From CAYSZB01 sp964435475 (lineage in GTDB: Bacteria > Chloroflexota > Anaerolineae > Anaerolineales > Anaerolineaceae), in the NCBI GenBank assembly GCA_964435475.1, contig CAYSZB010000075.1, positions 1-9,877 on the forward strand: DNA of 9,877 nt. Reading direction: 5' to 3'. Below the pieces are notes generated by a model that did not search any database, had not been told where the DNA came from, and saw nothing but the letters and a program-made list of their open reading frames with translations. Below, piece after piece: positions 1 through 6,915 of the stretch. A program made the position numbers and the translations under genes. Every line of letters begins with the position of its first letter. Position 1 is the first letter of the stretch.

Positions 1-581
1 GCCAGGTTGCCCTGCCCGCTCAGCAGGTTGCCCTTGTCCACCCAGGCGTAGTGCAATATGACCAGTAGCGCGGCGGCATACACCAGGCGGTGCAGCCAAT
101 CCCAGGCACGGCCCATTTTGCGCTGCAGACCGGGAATCGAGGTGACCGCCAGGGCCAGCAGGATGACGAAAGCCACGCTGCCCACCCAGAAGAAGCGGTT
201 GCTGAACAGCGAGCTGAAAAACGCACGCCAGTCAAAGCGCAGGTCGACCGCCAGGTAGATCACCAGGTGTAATAAGGCATACTTAAAGGCATACAACCCG
301 AGGTGCTTGCGCATCGCCCAAAGTCCGGGCTGTCTGGTTAACAGCCTGAGGGGGGTCACAGCCAGCGAAAGCAGCAAAAAGATCAATGCCGCCCGCCCGC
401 TGAAGCGCTCCACCTCCTGGATGGGGTTGAAGCCCAGGTCGTTGGCCAGGGCGCGGATCAGCAAAACCAGCAGCGGCACCGCCGCCGCAACGTGCACCAG
501 GGCAACCAGGACTTTGCTCAAGCCCGGCCTTTCAGAGCGAGTGAAAGCCTGCTTTCCTGTGGGAAGACCCTGTTGGTTCAT
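1..581 (-). CDS. msrQ: MsrQ, haem-binding membrane subunit of the MsrPQ methionine sulfoxide reductase (3' end outside window)
   Basis: The frame opens with ATG at 581 and runs off the left edge after 193 codons. Known MsrQ is about 210 residues, so only a short tail is missing. It is an inner-membrane b-type cytochrome of the ferric-reductase-like family that passes electrons from the quinone pool or a flavin reductase to MsrP. Visible family marks are the NPIQEVERFSGRAALIFLL stretch (about residues 52-70), a TPLR turn at 76-79, the HLGLYAFKYALLHLVIYL segment with His105, and the second histidine pair His164 (DWLHRLVY) and His177 (ILHYAW); these three histidines are the likely haem ligands. 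Hydrophobic segments lie near residues 22-45, 63-80, 94-112, 131-150 and 164-180. The start is two bases past the msrP stop with no good Shine-Dalgarno of its own, so it is probably translated by coupling. The msrP-msrQ order is the same as in E. coli (yedY-yedZ). Confidence 0.9.
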   Translation of the reverse strand, partial: MNQQGLPTGKQAFTRSERPGLSKVLVALVHVAAAVPLLVLLIRALANDLGFNPIQEVERFSGRAALIFLLLSLAVTPLRLLTRQPGLWAMRKHLGLYAFKYALLHLVIYLAVDLRFDWRAFFSSLFSNRFFWVGSVAFVILLALAVTSIPGLQRKMGRAWDWLHRLVYAAALLVILHYAWVDKGNLLSGQGNL

Positions 582-583
582 CT

Positions 584-1522
584 TTAGTAATTGGATACCA
601 GGCTCATGCCCTCATACAGCGGCGCCACCTCGTTGTAGCCATTGAACAGCAGTGTGGAGCGGCGTTCTGTCTCGCCGATCCTGCGTTCGCTTGCCTGGGA
701 CCAGCGGGGATGGTCGACATCGGGGTTGACATTGGCGTAAAAGCCGTATTCCTGGGGTGCGATGCTGTTCCACATGGTGACCGGTTTGTCTTTGACCAGT
801 TGGATCTTGACGATCGACTTGATGTTCTTGAAGGCATACTTCCACGGCACGACCAGGCGGATCGGGGCACCATTTTGCGGGGTGAGCGGCTCACCGTACA
901 TGCCGGTCGCCAGCAGGGTCAGGTCCTGCATGGCTTCATCCAGGCGCAGACCTTCGAGGTAGGGCCAGGGGAACATGTCATTCTTCTGACCGGGCATGTC
1001 TTCGGGGCGATAGACAGTCTCAAAACTGACATATTTGGCTTCGGGCAGCGGTTCAACATCCGCCAGCAATTTGGAAAGCGGGAAACCAACCCACGGGATG
1101 ACCATCGACCAGCCTTCGACGCAGCGCATGCGGTAGATGCGTTCCTCCTGCTCGTACCTGGCGAGGATGTCCTCGATGGTGAAGACCTGCGGCTTGCCAA
1201 CCAGCCCGCCCACCTCGACCTGCCAGGGTTTGGTGACGAAGTCCTTGGCCAGTTCGTCAATGCCTTCCTTGGAGAAGGAAAATTCGTAATAGTTGATGTA
1301 ACCCGTGGCAGCGGCATAATCGGTCAGGGCATCCTCACCAACGGGAGGGGGCAGGGTGGGGTCGCCGGCGACGTTTTCCAGCGCAGGCACGCAGGCTGCG
1401 AGCAGTGCTCCCGCCGAAACGGCCCCCACCTGTTTCAAAAACCGGCGCCGTGAGGCATACAGGTCGCGCGGCGTGATCTCGCTTGCGGGCAGGTCATATT
1501 TTGGATTACGTTTTATGGGCAT
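584..1522 (-). CDS. msrP: MsrP, Tat-exported molybdopterin protein-methionine-sulfoxide reductase catalytic subunit
   Basis: A 312-residue protein of the sulfite oxidase-fold YedY/MsrP family, which reduces methionine sulfoxide in extracytoplasmic proteins using a Mo-molybdopterin cofactor and electrons from MsrQ. The N-terminus carries a classic twin-arginine motif, SRRRFLK at residues 24-30, followed by a short hydrophobic stretch and LAAC at 41-44. The molybdenum-ligating cysteine is Cys134 in RCVEGWSMVIPWVGFPL. Further family blocks are the NGAPIRLVVPWKYAFKNIK region and a C-terminal HPRWSQASER followed by FNGY. I chose the ATG at 1522 because AGAGGTGA sits 4 bases upstream. A TTG at 1543 would add seven residues but overlaps the likely -10 box. 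The LAAC site fits a lipobox, so the mature protein may be lipid-anchored rather than soluble; that part is inference. Confidence 0.95.
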   Translation of the reverse strand: MPIKRNPKYDLPASEITPRDLYASRRRFLKQVGAVSAGALLAACVPALENVAGDPTLPPPVGEDALTDYAAATGYINYYEFSFSKEGIDELAKDFVTKPWQVEVGGLVGKPQVFTIEDILARYEQEERIYRMRCVEGWSMVIPWVGFPLSKLLADVEPLPEAKYVSFETVYRPEDMPGQKNDMFPWPYLEGLRLDEAMQDLTLLATGMYGEPLTPQNGAPIRLVVPWKYAFKNIKSIVKIQLVKDKPVTMWNSIAPQEYGFYANVNPDVDHPRWSQASERRIGETERRSTLLFNGYNEVAPLYEGMSLVSNY

Positions 1523-1526
1523 TTTC

Positions 1527-1534
1527 TCACCTCT
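1527..1534 (-). promoter_or_regulatory. Ribosome binding site of msrP
   Basis: On the minus strand AGAGGTGA lies 4 bases before the ATG at 1522. It decides this start over the in-frame TTG at 1543. Confidence 0.75.
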
Positions 1535-1542
1535 TAGCACCA

Positions 1543-1571
1543 ATTGTATTCGCTACCGGTGCATTTTTCCA
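1543..1571 (-). promoter_or_regulatory. Candidate promoter of msrPQ
   Basis: Read on the minus strand, TGGAAA (1571-1566; four of six matches to TTGACA) is followed after 17 bases by TACAAT (1548-1543; five of six matches to TATAAT). Transcription would begin near 1536, just ahead of the msrP ribosome binding site. The -35 is weak, so the call is tentative. No operator-like palindrome for an oxidative-stress regulator was recognised nearby. Confidence 0.4.
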
Positions 1572-1619
1572 GCCCAAGCTTGTTCAAACTTTATATAGCC
1601 CATTTTGTCACCTTTTGAT

Positions 1620-1628
1620 TGGTATAAT
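1620..1628 (+). promoter_or_regulatory. Extended -10 promoter for the hydrolase-glmM-hexomutase block
   Basis: The bases TGGTATAAT form a perfect TATAAT with the TGn extension, in an AT-rich stretch of an otherwise GC-rich window. No convincing -35 box lies 16-18 bases upstream (TTGTCA at 1605-1610 is only 12 bases away), which is tolerable for an extended -10 promoter. The predicted transcript start is about 1634-1636, leaving a leader of about 80 bases before the preferred start at 1714. Confidence 0.6.
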
Positions 1629-1701
1629 TATGGCGATGCGTACCAATGGTTCCACACATGACGCGTTGGCTCACCTGCTGGCGCCCGTTTCTTCAACCCT
1701 C

Positions 1702-1708
1702 AAGGGGG
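1702..1708 (+). promoter_or_regulatory. Ribosome binding site of the EEP-family hydrolase
   Basis: AAGGGGG lies 5 bases before the ATG at 1714. It supports that start over the in-frame upstream ATGs at 1630 and 1636, which have no Shine-Dalgarno sequence. Confidence 0.65.
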
Positions 1709-1713
1709 TAAAA

Positions 1714-2625
1714 ATGGCTGGTAACCCGCAATCCACCCTGCGTGTCATCACCCACAACCTGGGCGGCGGCACCAAGCAGTATAAAGGCTCGCTGGAAAGC
1801 ATGCCCATGGAACAAAAAGAAGCCATGCGCGGGTTGATCCGCGAGCTGAACGCTGATGTGCTCTGCGTGCAGGAGGTGGCGCAGTATATTGACGCCGACA
1901 GCTTGCAGCATTCGATGGTCGACCATATCCGTGATGCTGGCAGCTATCCCCATTACCTTTACGGTGAAACGCTTTCCATGAAGCGCCACATGCAGGTCAA
2001 AAAGGATACCATGGTCGACGGCCTTTTCATGGACTGGTGGGACTGGTCCAAGGGCAATGCCATTTTCTCGCGCCAACCATTTTCGCGCCTGGGCGACCCC
2101 ACAAAAGAGGGTTACCCGCGCAACGTGCCCATCTTCCAGCCGCTTTCCTACGAGGGCAGCCGTGACAGCGACCCGCGTTATGTGATCCTGGCACGCATCA
2201 AGCAAGCGCCCTTCCCCTACGTGCTCAACCTGCACCTGACCACCCTGGTTGGCGAGCGTCCCCCGCATGCCTGGGATGACGTGATCGATGCCGCCCAGTC
2301 CGCCCGCCATTTGCAGCTTAAACGGGTGATGGACCTTGTGCAGCGCAACATCATTGACAAACACGAACCATTGATCATCACCGGCGATTTCAACGCCACC
2401 CCTGAAGAGTACAACATCGGCGAATACCTTGAAAAAGAGATCGGCCTGACCCGCCTGGTGCCGCGCAACAAGGTTGCCACGCATGCGGTTGCCGGGCAGG
2501 TGGACCACATCTTCTTCTACCCCAAAGACCGCCTGGATGGCTATGAATGCTGGGTCGAGAACTCGCGCCAGGCCAGGCAGGTCTCGGATCACCTGCCGGT
2601 GATCGCCGAGATCACATTTCATTGA
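1714..2625 (+). CDS. Endonuclease/exonuclease/phosphatase (DNase I-like fold) family metal-dependent hydrolase
   Basis: A 303-residue protein with the full set of EEP superfamily motifs in order: an N-terminal beta strand with Asn15 (VITHNLGGG), the metal ligand Glu54 in ADVLCVQEV, His174 in LNLHLTT, the GDFN motif with Asp225 and Asn227, VDHIFF with Asp264, and the terminal SDHLPV with Asp292 and His293. All residues expected for metal-dependent phosphodiester or phosphomonoester cleavage are therefore present. The family covers DNases, AP endonucleases, sphingomyelinases and inositol phosphatases, and the substrate cannot be assigned from this sequence. No signal peptide follows the chosen start, so a cytoplasmic site is likely. 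The frame is open upstream to 1483, but that region contains the promoter, so the longer form is rejected. It lies 51 bases ahead of glmM and is probably co-transcribed with it. Confidence 0.88.
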   Translation: MAGNPQSTLRVITHNLGGGTKQYKGSLESMPMEQKEAMRGLIRELNADVLCVQEVAQYIDADSLQHSMVDHIRDAGSYPHYLYGETLSMKRHMQVKKDTMVDGLFMDWWDWSKGNAIFSRQPFSRLGDPTKEGYPRNVPIFQPLSYEGSRDSDPRYVILARIKQAPFPYVLNLHLTTLVGERPPHAWDDVIDAAQSARHLQLKRVMDLVQRNIIDKHEPLIITGDFNATPEEYNIGEYLEKEIGLTRLVPRNKVATHAVAGQVDHIFFYPKDRLDGYECWVENSRQARQVSDHLPVIAEITFH

Positions 2626-2632
2626 CGAAAGG

Positions 2633-2664
2633 CGGCAGGGCAACCTACACTGGCACCCCTGCCG
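2633..2664 (+). other. Intercistronic hairpin immediately upstream of glmM
   Basis: CGGCAGGG (2633-2640) and CCCTGCCG (2657-2664) form a perfect 8-bp, GC-rich stem with a 16-base loop. The 3' side is followed by GGATATATTGTT rather than a run of T, so it is not a typical intrinsic terminator. It ends 12 bases before the glmM ATG. It could limit read-through, stabilise the downstream mRNA or control ribosome access; the sequence does not say which. Confidence 0.6.
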
Positions 2665-2676
2665 GGATATATTGTT

Positions 2677-4146
2677 ATGGGAAAATGTAAATATTTTGGC
2701 ACTGACGGCATCAGGGGGCATGTCGGGCAGGAACCGATGGTCCCCGGGTTCGCCCTGAAGCTGGGCTATGGCGCCGGCAAGGTGCTGAGCCGCAACACCA
2801 AGAGCCACCCGACCTTTTTGATCGGCAGGGACACGCGCCAGTCGGGCGAGATGCTGCAGAACGCGCTGACCGCCGGCCTTTTGGCCAGCGGCTCAACGGT
2901 GGTTGACCTGGGCGTCATCACCACTCCCGGCGTGGCCTTCATGGTCAACAAGCTGCATGCCGATGCCGGCGTGGTCATTTCGGCGTCACACAACCCGGTG
3001 GACGAGAATGGCATCAAGTTCTTCAACCAGCAGGGCATGAAACTGAACGAGGAGATCGAACTGGCGATCGAAGCGCTGATCGACAACGGCATGCCGCTGG
3101 ATGGCATGCAGGCGCGCGATTTCGGGCGCAGCATCGATGGCACCGACATGCGCGAACTGTATGTTGACGACCTGGTCGATGAACACAAGGGCCTGCGGCT
3201 GGATGAGCTGAGCGTGGTGCTCGACTGTGCCAACGGCGCCGCCTCGTGGTATGCCCCGGAGGTATTTGCCCGCCTGGGTGCCAACATCGTGGCGGTCAAC
3301 GCCTCGCCGACCGGCAGCAACATCAACTACCTGGCGGGTTCCGAGCATGTGCGCAGCTACCCCCAGACCATGGCAGCCCTGATCCGCCAGTACAACGCCC
3401 ATTTCGGTATCATTTTTGACGGCGATGCCGACCGGGTTATATTTGTCGATGAAAAAGGCGACCTGGTGGATGGTGACCACATGCTGGCGATCCTGGCAGA
3501 CCACCTGCACCAGCAGGGCAGGCTGGCAGGCAATCTGGTGGTTTCCACCGAGATGGCCAACGGTGCCCTAACCGGCTATTGCGCCGATCACGGCATCCAG
3601 TTCAAAGCCACACCAGTAGGCGACAAGTACATCATGGAAGAACTGGTTCAGTTGTGCGCTTTGCCTTCCGAAGAAGGTAAATTCGGGCTGGGCGGCGAGC
3701 AATCCGGGCACGTCATCCTGATGGACGCCACCCACAAAACGGGTGACGGCATCCGCTCGGCGCTTTACATGGTCAAAGCCTACCTCGAAAGCGGCACTGG
3801 CTCGCTTGCGGCGATGGGCGAGCGCATCCACAAGTACCCCCAGCTGGTCGCCTCGGCCTATGTGGCTAGCAAGCCTGACCTGGAGACGATGGGCGAGTTG
3901 AAAAAGACTGTCCTGGCGATGATCGATGACCTGCCCGGGCTGACCCGCAAGAGCCTGCGCTATTCGGGCACCGAGCCCAAGTTCCGCGTGATGCTCGAGG
4001 CGGATACGCGCCAGACCGAGGACCAGCTGGCAGCGTATGCCTGGCAGATCTGCCGCATCGTGCAGGCTGCATCCGGCACCCCGGCGGATGCGGCGGTGGA
4101 AGTTTTGAATGTGACCCGCGGCGGGTTGATGCCCGACCCGCGCTAA
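2677..4146 (+). CDS. glmM: Phosphoglucosamine mutase
   Basis: A 489-residue alpha-D-phosphohexomutase that converts glucosamine-6-phosphate to glucosamine-1-phosphate, the step before UDP-GlcNAc and hence peptidoglycan. The start MGKCKYFGTDGIRG is the GlmM signature N-terminus and fixes the ATG, although no good Shine-Dalgarno precedes it. Key sites in order are the phosphoserine Ser104 in ISASHNP, the Mg-binding DGDADR at 248-253, the sugar-specificity loop GGEQSGH at 339-345, and the phosphate-binding SGTEP at 430-434 with Arg437. GGEQSGH and the TDGIRG start point to GlmM rather than to phosphomannomutase. The protein is about 40 residues longer than the usual 445-450, partly through a C-terminal tail after about residue 460 that ends in NVTRGGLMPDPR. 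It sits 26 bases ahead of a second hexomutase. Confidence 0.93.
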   Translation: MGKCKYFGTDGIRGHVGQEPMVPGFALKLGYGAGKVLSRNTKSHPTFLIGRDTRQSGEMLQNALTAGLLASGSTVVDLGVITTPGVAFMVNKLHADAGVVISASHNPVDENGIKFFNQQGMKLNEEIELAIEALIDNGMPLDGMQARDFGRSIDGTDMRELYVDDLVDEHKGLRLDELSVVLDCANGAASWYAPEVFARLGANIVAVNASPTGSNINYLAGSEHVRSYPQTMAALIRQYNAHFGIIFDGDADRVIFVDEKGDLVDGDHMLAILADHLHQQGRLAGNLVVSTEMANGALTGYCADHGIQFKATPVGDKYIMEELVQLCALPSEEGKFGLGGEQSGHVILMDATHKTGDGIRSALYMVKAYLESGTGSLAAMGERIHKYPQLVASAYVASKPDLETMGELKKTVLAMIDDLPGLTRKSLRYSGTEPKFRVMLEADTRQTEDQLAAYAWQICRIVQAASGTPADAAVEVLNVTRGGLMPDPR

Positions 4147-4159
4147 AAACCCCTGATCG

Positions 4160-4165
4160 AGGAGG
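4160..4165 (+). promoter_or_regulatory. Strong ribosome binding site of the long hexomutase
   Basis: A perfect AGGAGG lies 7 bases before the ATG at 4173, the best Shine-Dalgarno in the window. It supports a start that includes the unusual N-terminal domain. Confidence 0.8.
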
Positions 4166-4172
4166 ATAGGAT

Positions 4173-6698
4173 ATGGAAATACCATTATTGGGAAAAGAAT
4201 TCAACCAGCGCAACCGTGCGCTGCTTGTCGCGGAAAAACCGGAAAGCTGGCTGCCGGCGGTTGAGGCGATGCACCAGTTCCTGGAAGAACTGGACCGCCT
4301 GGTCATCTCACAGCCTGCAGTGATCGCCAACGACGTGGTTACTTCGTCGCGTGCCATCAGCATGCTGCTGACGCTCATCGCCACCGGCACGCAGTACCGC
4401 CTGGAACAGTACAAAGCCAAAGACGCTGCCACAGGGGCCATGCGCAAGGAAATCTTCAGCACTTACATCCCGATGACCGGCCTGCTGCGCTGGAAAGCCA
4501 TCGAACTGGCCCATAAATACCTGCACAGCCCGGTTTTTGACCCGATCAGGGACGACATCGCCCATGAGATCGACCCGCTGCTGGATACGATGGACTACCA
4601 GCAGGACCCTGACCGCTACATGCCCTTCCGCGTGATCCAGATCGGCAATATTTATGAGCGCCTCTATGCCCTGCGCCTGCGCACCAGTGACGCAGTGCTG
4701 GTCGGAATGCCCGGCCGGCTCGGCCTGCTGCGCGAGATCTATGACCGCAAATATTTGCGCTTCGGCACTTCGGGCGTGCGCGGCCGCTGGAATGAAGATT
4801 TCACCGAGCGGCGTGCCCGCCAGGTGGTACAGGCCATCTGCGATTACCTTAACGACCTGGACGTGCCGGACTTCGTGGGTCGCGAGAACCGTGCCGGGCG
4901 CAGGATGATCGTCGGTTATGACGCGCGGCGCAATGCCGACAAGGTCGCCGGATGGGTGTCTGAAACCTGCCTGGCGAACGGCTTCAGCGTTGACCTTTCG
5001 ACGCGCGACGAACCGACCCCGGCGGTCGTGTTCTACGAGACCGAAGTGCTGCCCCCGGACGAGGTTGCCGGCCTGATCATCTGCACCGCCAGCCACAACC
5101 CGCCCGAATGGCAGGGCATCAAGTTCAACCCGCGACTGGGCTACCCGGCGCCGACCAACGTCACCGATTACATCGCCTTCCACCTCAACGAGATCCAGAT
5201 GCTCGACGAGAGCGGCGGGGTGTCGGACCTGGAGGAAGCACGCCAACGCGGCTTGCTGCGCGGTTTTGACCCGCTGGAGGACTACGTGCAGTGGATCCGC
5301 AACAACGGCAAGGGCAACAACCGCATCCCGGTCGACTATGACCGCATCCGGCGCTTCTTTGCCGACAAACTGGTGCTGATCGACGAGTTTCATGGCTCAG
5401 GACGCGGCTATCTCAGCCGCCTGCTGGGTGAAGTGGGTGTGCGCTACAGCGTGGTGCATGCCCAGCGCGACCCCGACCTGACCGGGCTGGACTATGCCAA
5501 CCCCGAAGAGCCCTTCATCAACCCCCTGAAGGCCAAAGTGCGTGAAACGGGGGCGCATGTCGGGATGGGCATGGATACCGACGCCGACCGCTATGGCATT
5601 GTCGACAAGGGCGGCGAGTATTACCGCCCCAACCAGATTCTGCCGATGCTGGTCTACTATTTGGGCGTCGAACGCGGCATCACCGGGCGGGTGATCGCCA
5701 CCCAGACCGGTTCACCGCTTAATGAGGTTTTGGCGGGCATGATCAAGGGCAATGAAGCCAACAAGCCCGCTGAAGGTGCGCTGCCGGGTTATGTATCGCA
5801 CCCCTTCTATCACCTGCGCATAGGTAAAGCAGAGGACCGCGTCTTGAAACACGCCTTCCTTGTGCCGGTGGGCATCAAGTATATCGAAGAGATCCGCCGC
5901 ACGGACGATGCTTACAATAACCTCAAGGTGCTGCCGGGAAACTGGCGTGACAACATCCTGATCGGCGGGGAGGAAAGCTCCGGGCTGACCTCGCGCGGGC
6001 ATGTCACCGACAAGGACGGCTCATGGGCCAACCTGCTGGTGCTGGACATGCTGGCATACTTTGGCACACGCCCGGAGAAGCCGCTGAGCACGATCACCGA
6101 GATCTGGGAGCACATGGTCAGCCTGCCGGGTATGTGGGAGAGCTTTGGCTGTTCGGATGACCCGCTTTCCAACGCCGGGCGCACCGACGTGGACGCCCCG
6201 CTGGAGGCAAAGGAAGCCTTTATTGACTATTACCTCGACCTGCCGCTGAACCACAGGCCTGAGGACTGCAAGGTCGCCGGGTTGGCGATCAAGTACCTGG
6301 GCGGCACGCGCTATGACCTGGCGGAGATGCAGTTCATCGATGCCAAAGGCAACGACCAGCACTACTTGCGGGTGCGTTCCTCAGGCACCGAGCCGATCAA
6401 CCGCATTTACGTCGAAAGCTCGGACCCTGAGATCGGGCGGCGGTTGATGGCTGAAGCGCTCAGGCGGCTGGAAGTGCTGACCGTTGATGAGATCCGCCGC
6501 GCCCATTCCGAATGGCGCCTGGTGGACATGCTGGCACAGACCCGCCTGACCCCCGACCTGTTGATCGCGGTGATGGAGACGATCGAGCAGAACGGCTGGC
6601 AGAAAGCCGACATCCTGGCCAAACTGCAGAAGATGATGCTGGTTCTCGAGAACCGCAACCGCAAAGTCGCAAAAGCCTGGGTGGAGGTCATGCAGTAG
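4173..6698 (+). CDS. Long alpha-D-phosphohexomutase (phosphoglucomutase/phosphomannomutase family) with extra terminal domains
   Basis: An 841-residue protein whose middle (about 193-760) is a complete phosphohexomutase: FGTSGVRG at 197-204, the catalytic phosphoserine Ser307 in CTASHNP, Mg-binding DTDADR at 468-473, sugar loop GGEESSG at 598-604, and phosphate-binding RSSGTEP at 735-741. GGEESSG is typical of phosphoglucomutase/phosphopentomutase-like enzymes and differs from the GGEQSGH of the neighbouring GlmM, so the two are not redundant copies. Family members are usually 450-600 residues. The extra length is an N-terminal region of about 190 residues that looks helical, with no signal peptide or membrane segment, and a helical C-terminal tail of about 80 residues ending in a lysine/arginine-rich helix. 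I recognise neither extension. The enzyme probably interconverts a sugar 1-phosphate with a 5- or 6-phosphate; the exact sugar is unknown. It follows glmM by 26 bases and precedes a terminator. Confidence 0.88.
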   Translation: MEIPLLGKEFNQRNRALLVAEKPESWLPAVEAMHQFLEELDRLVISQPAVIANDVVTSSRAISMLLTLIATGTQYRLEQYKAKDAATGAMRKEIFSTYIPMTGLLRWKAIELAHKYLHSPVFDPIRDDIAHEIDPLLDTMDYQQDPDRYMPFRVIQIGNIYERLYALRLRTSDAVLVGMPGRLGLLREIYDRKYLRFGTSGVRGRWNEDFTERRARQVVQAICDYLNDLDVPDFVGRENRAGRRMIVGYDARRNADKVAGWVSETCLANGFSVDLSTRDEPTPAVVFYETEVLPPDEVAGLIICTASHNPPEWQGIKFNPRLGYPAPTNVTDYIAFHLNEIQMLDESGGVSDLEEARQRGLLRGFDPLEDYVQWIRNNGKGNNRIPVDYDRIRRFFADKLVLIDEFHGSGRGYLSRLLGEVGVRYSVVHAQRDPDLTGLDYANPEEPFINPLKAKVRETGAHVGMGMDTDADRYGIVDKGGEYYRPNQILPMLVYYLGVERGITGRVIATQTGSPLNEVLAGMIKGNEANKPAEGALPGYVSHPFYHLRIGKAEDRVLKHAFLVPVGIKYIEEIRRTDDAYNNLKVLPGNWRDNILIGGEESSGLTSRGHVTDKDGSWANLLVLDMLAYFGTRPEKPLSTITEIWEHMVSLPGMWESFGCSDDPLSNAGRTDVDAPLEAKEAFIDYYLDLPLNHRPEDCKVAGLAIKYLGGTRYDLAEMQFIDAKGNDQHYLRVRSSGTEPINRIYVESSDPEIGRRLMAEALRRLEVLTVDEIRRAHSEWRLVDMLAQTRLTPDLLIAVMETIEQNGWQKADILAKLQKMMLVLENRNRKVAKAWVEVMQ

Positions 6699-6729
6699 GG
6701 CGGGGTAACTCGAATTGCAGAACTTTGTT

Positions 6730-6760
6730 GGGGAGGGTTTGCATACCCTCCCCTTTTTTT
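6730..6760 (+). terminator. Intrinsic terminator after the long hexomutase
   Basis: GGGGAGGGT (6730-6738) pairs perfectly over 9 bp with ACCCTCCCC (6745-6753) around a 6-base loop, directly followed by seven T residues. It lies 31 bases past the stop and closes the hydrolase-glmM-hexomutase block. Confidence 0.93.
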
Positions 6761-6915
6761 ATCATAGTGAAAGATCCTTTCAGGATGGGTTGATGGCGAT
6801 CATAAGGGGATCACAGGTGGGCAAAAATTCATAGACTTACTTAAACTGCCTTCAACTCTAAGCCTGCAGCTTTAACTTTTGCACTATAATTAGCCAAAAT
6901 ACCGCGCGAGAGGTT
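6761..6915 (+). promoter_or_regulatory. Intergenic region with a candidate -10 box (6885-6890)
   Basis: This stretch has no coding potential that I can support and is clearly more AT-rich than its surroundings. A perfect TATAAT at 6885-6890 would start a transcript near 6897, about 20 bases before the next gene. The -35 region (about 6862-6867) does not match the consensus and there is no TGn extension, so strength is uncertain. Short GATC-containing palindromes (for example TGAT-GGCG-ATCA near 6791-6802) are present but too short to name. Confidence 0.4.

Noticed and set aside
710..1453. A 247-codon plus-strand frame across msrP
   Set aside because: The minus strand encodes a full MsrP with Tat motif and catalytic cysteine. 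The plus-strand frame has neither a ribosome binding site nor motifs.
1605..1628. TTGTCA as -35 for the TATAAT at 1623
   Set aside because: The spacer is only 12 bases, too short for a standard promoter. The TGn extension explains the promoter better.
2626..2676. A glmS-type ribozyme or other riboswitch ahead of glmM
   Set aside because: The 51-base gap is too short for one and shows only a simple hairpin.
1693..2808. A 371-codon open frame on the minus strand opposite the EEP hydrolase
   Set aside because: It is the antisense shadow of a gene with all catalytic motifs. Its protein has no recognisable motifs and it overlaps the next gene's start.
4308..5393. A 361-codon open frame on the minus strand opposite the long hexomutase
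   Set aside because: Long antisense frames are expected in GC-rich coding DNA. The plus strand carries the conserved mutase motifs across the same bases.
6512..6793. A 93-codon plus-strand frame running from the hexomutase into the following gap
   Set aside because: It overlaps the conserved gene in another frame and reads through the terminator hairpin, with no homology that I recognise.
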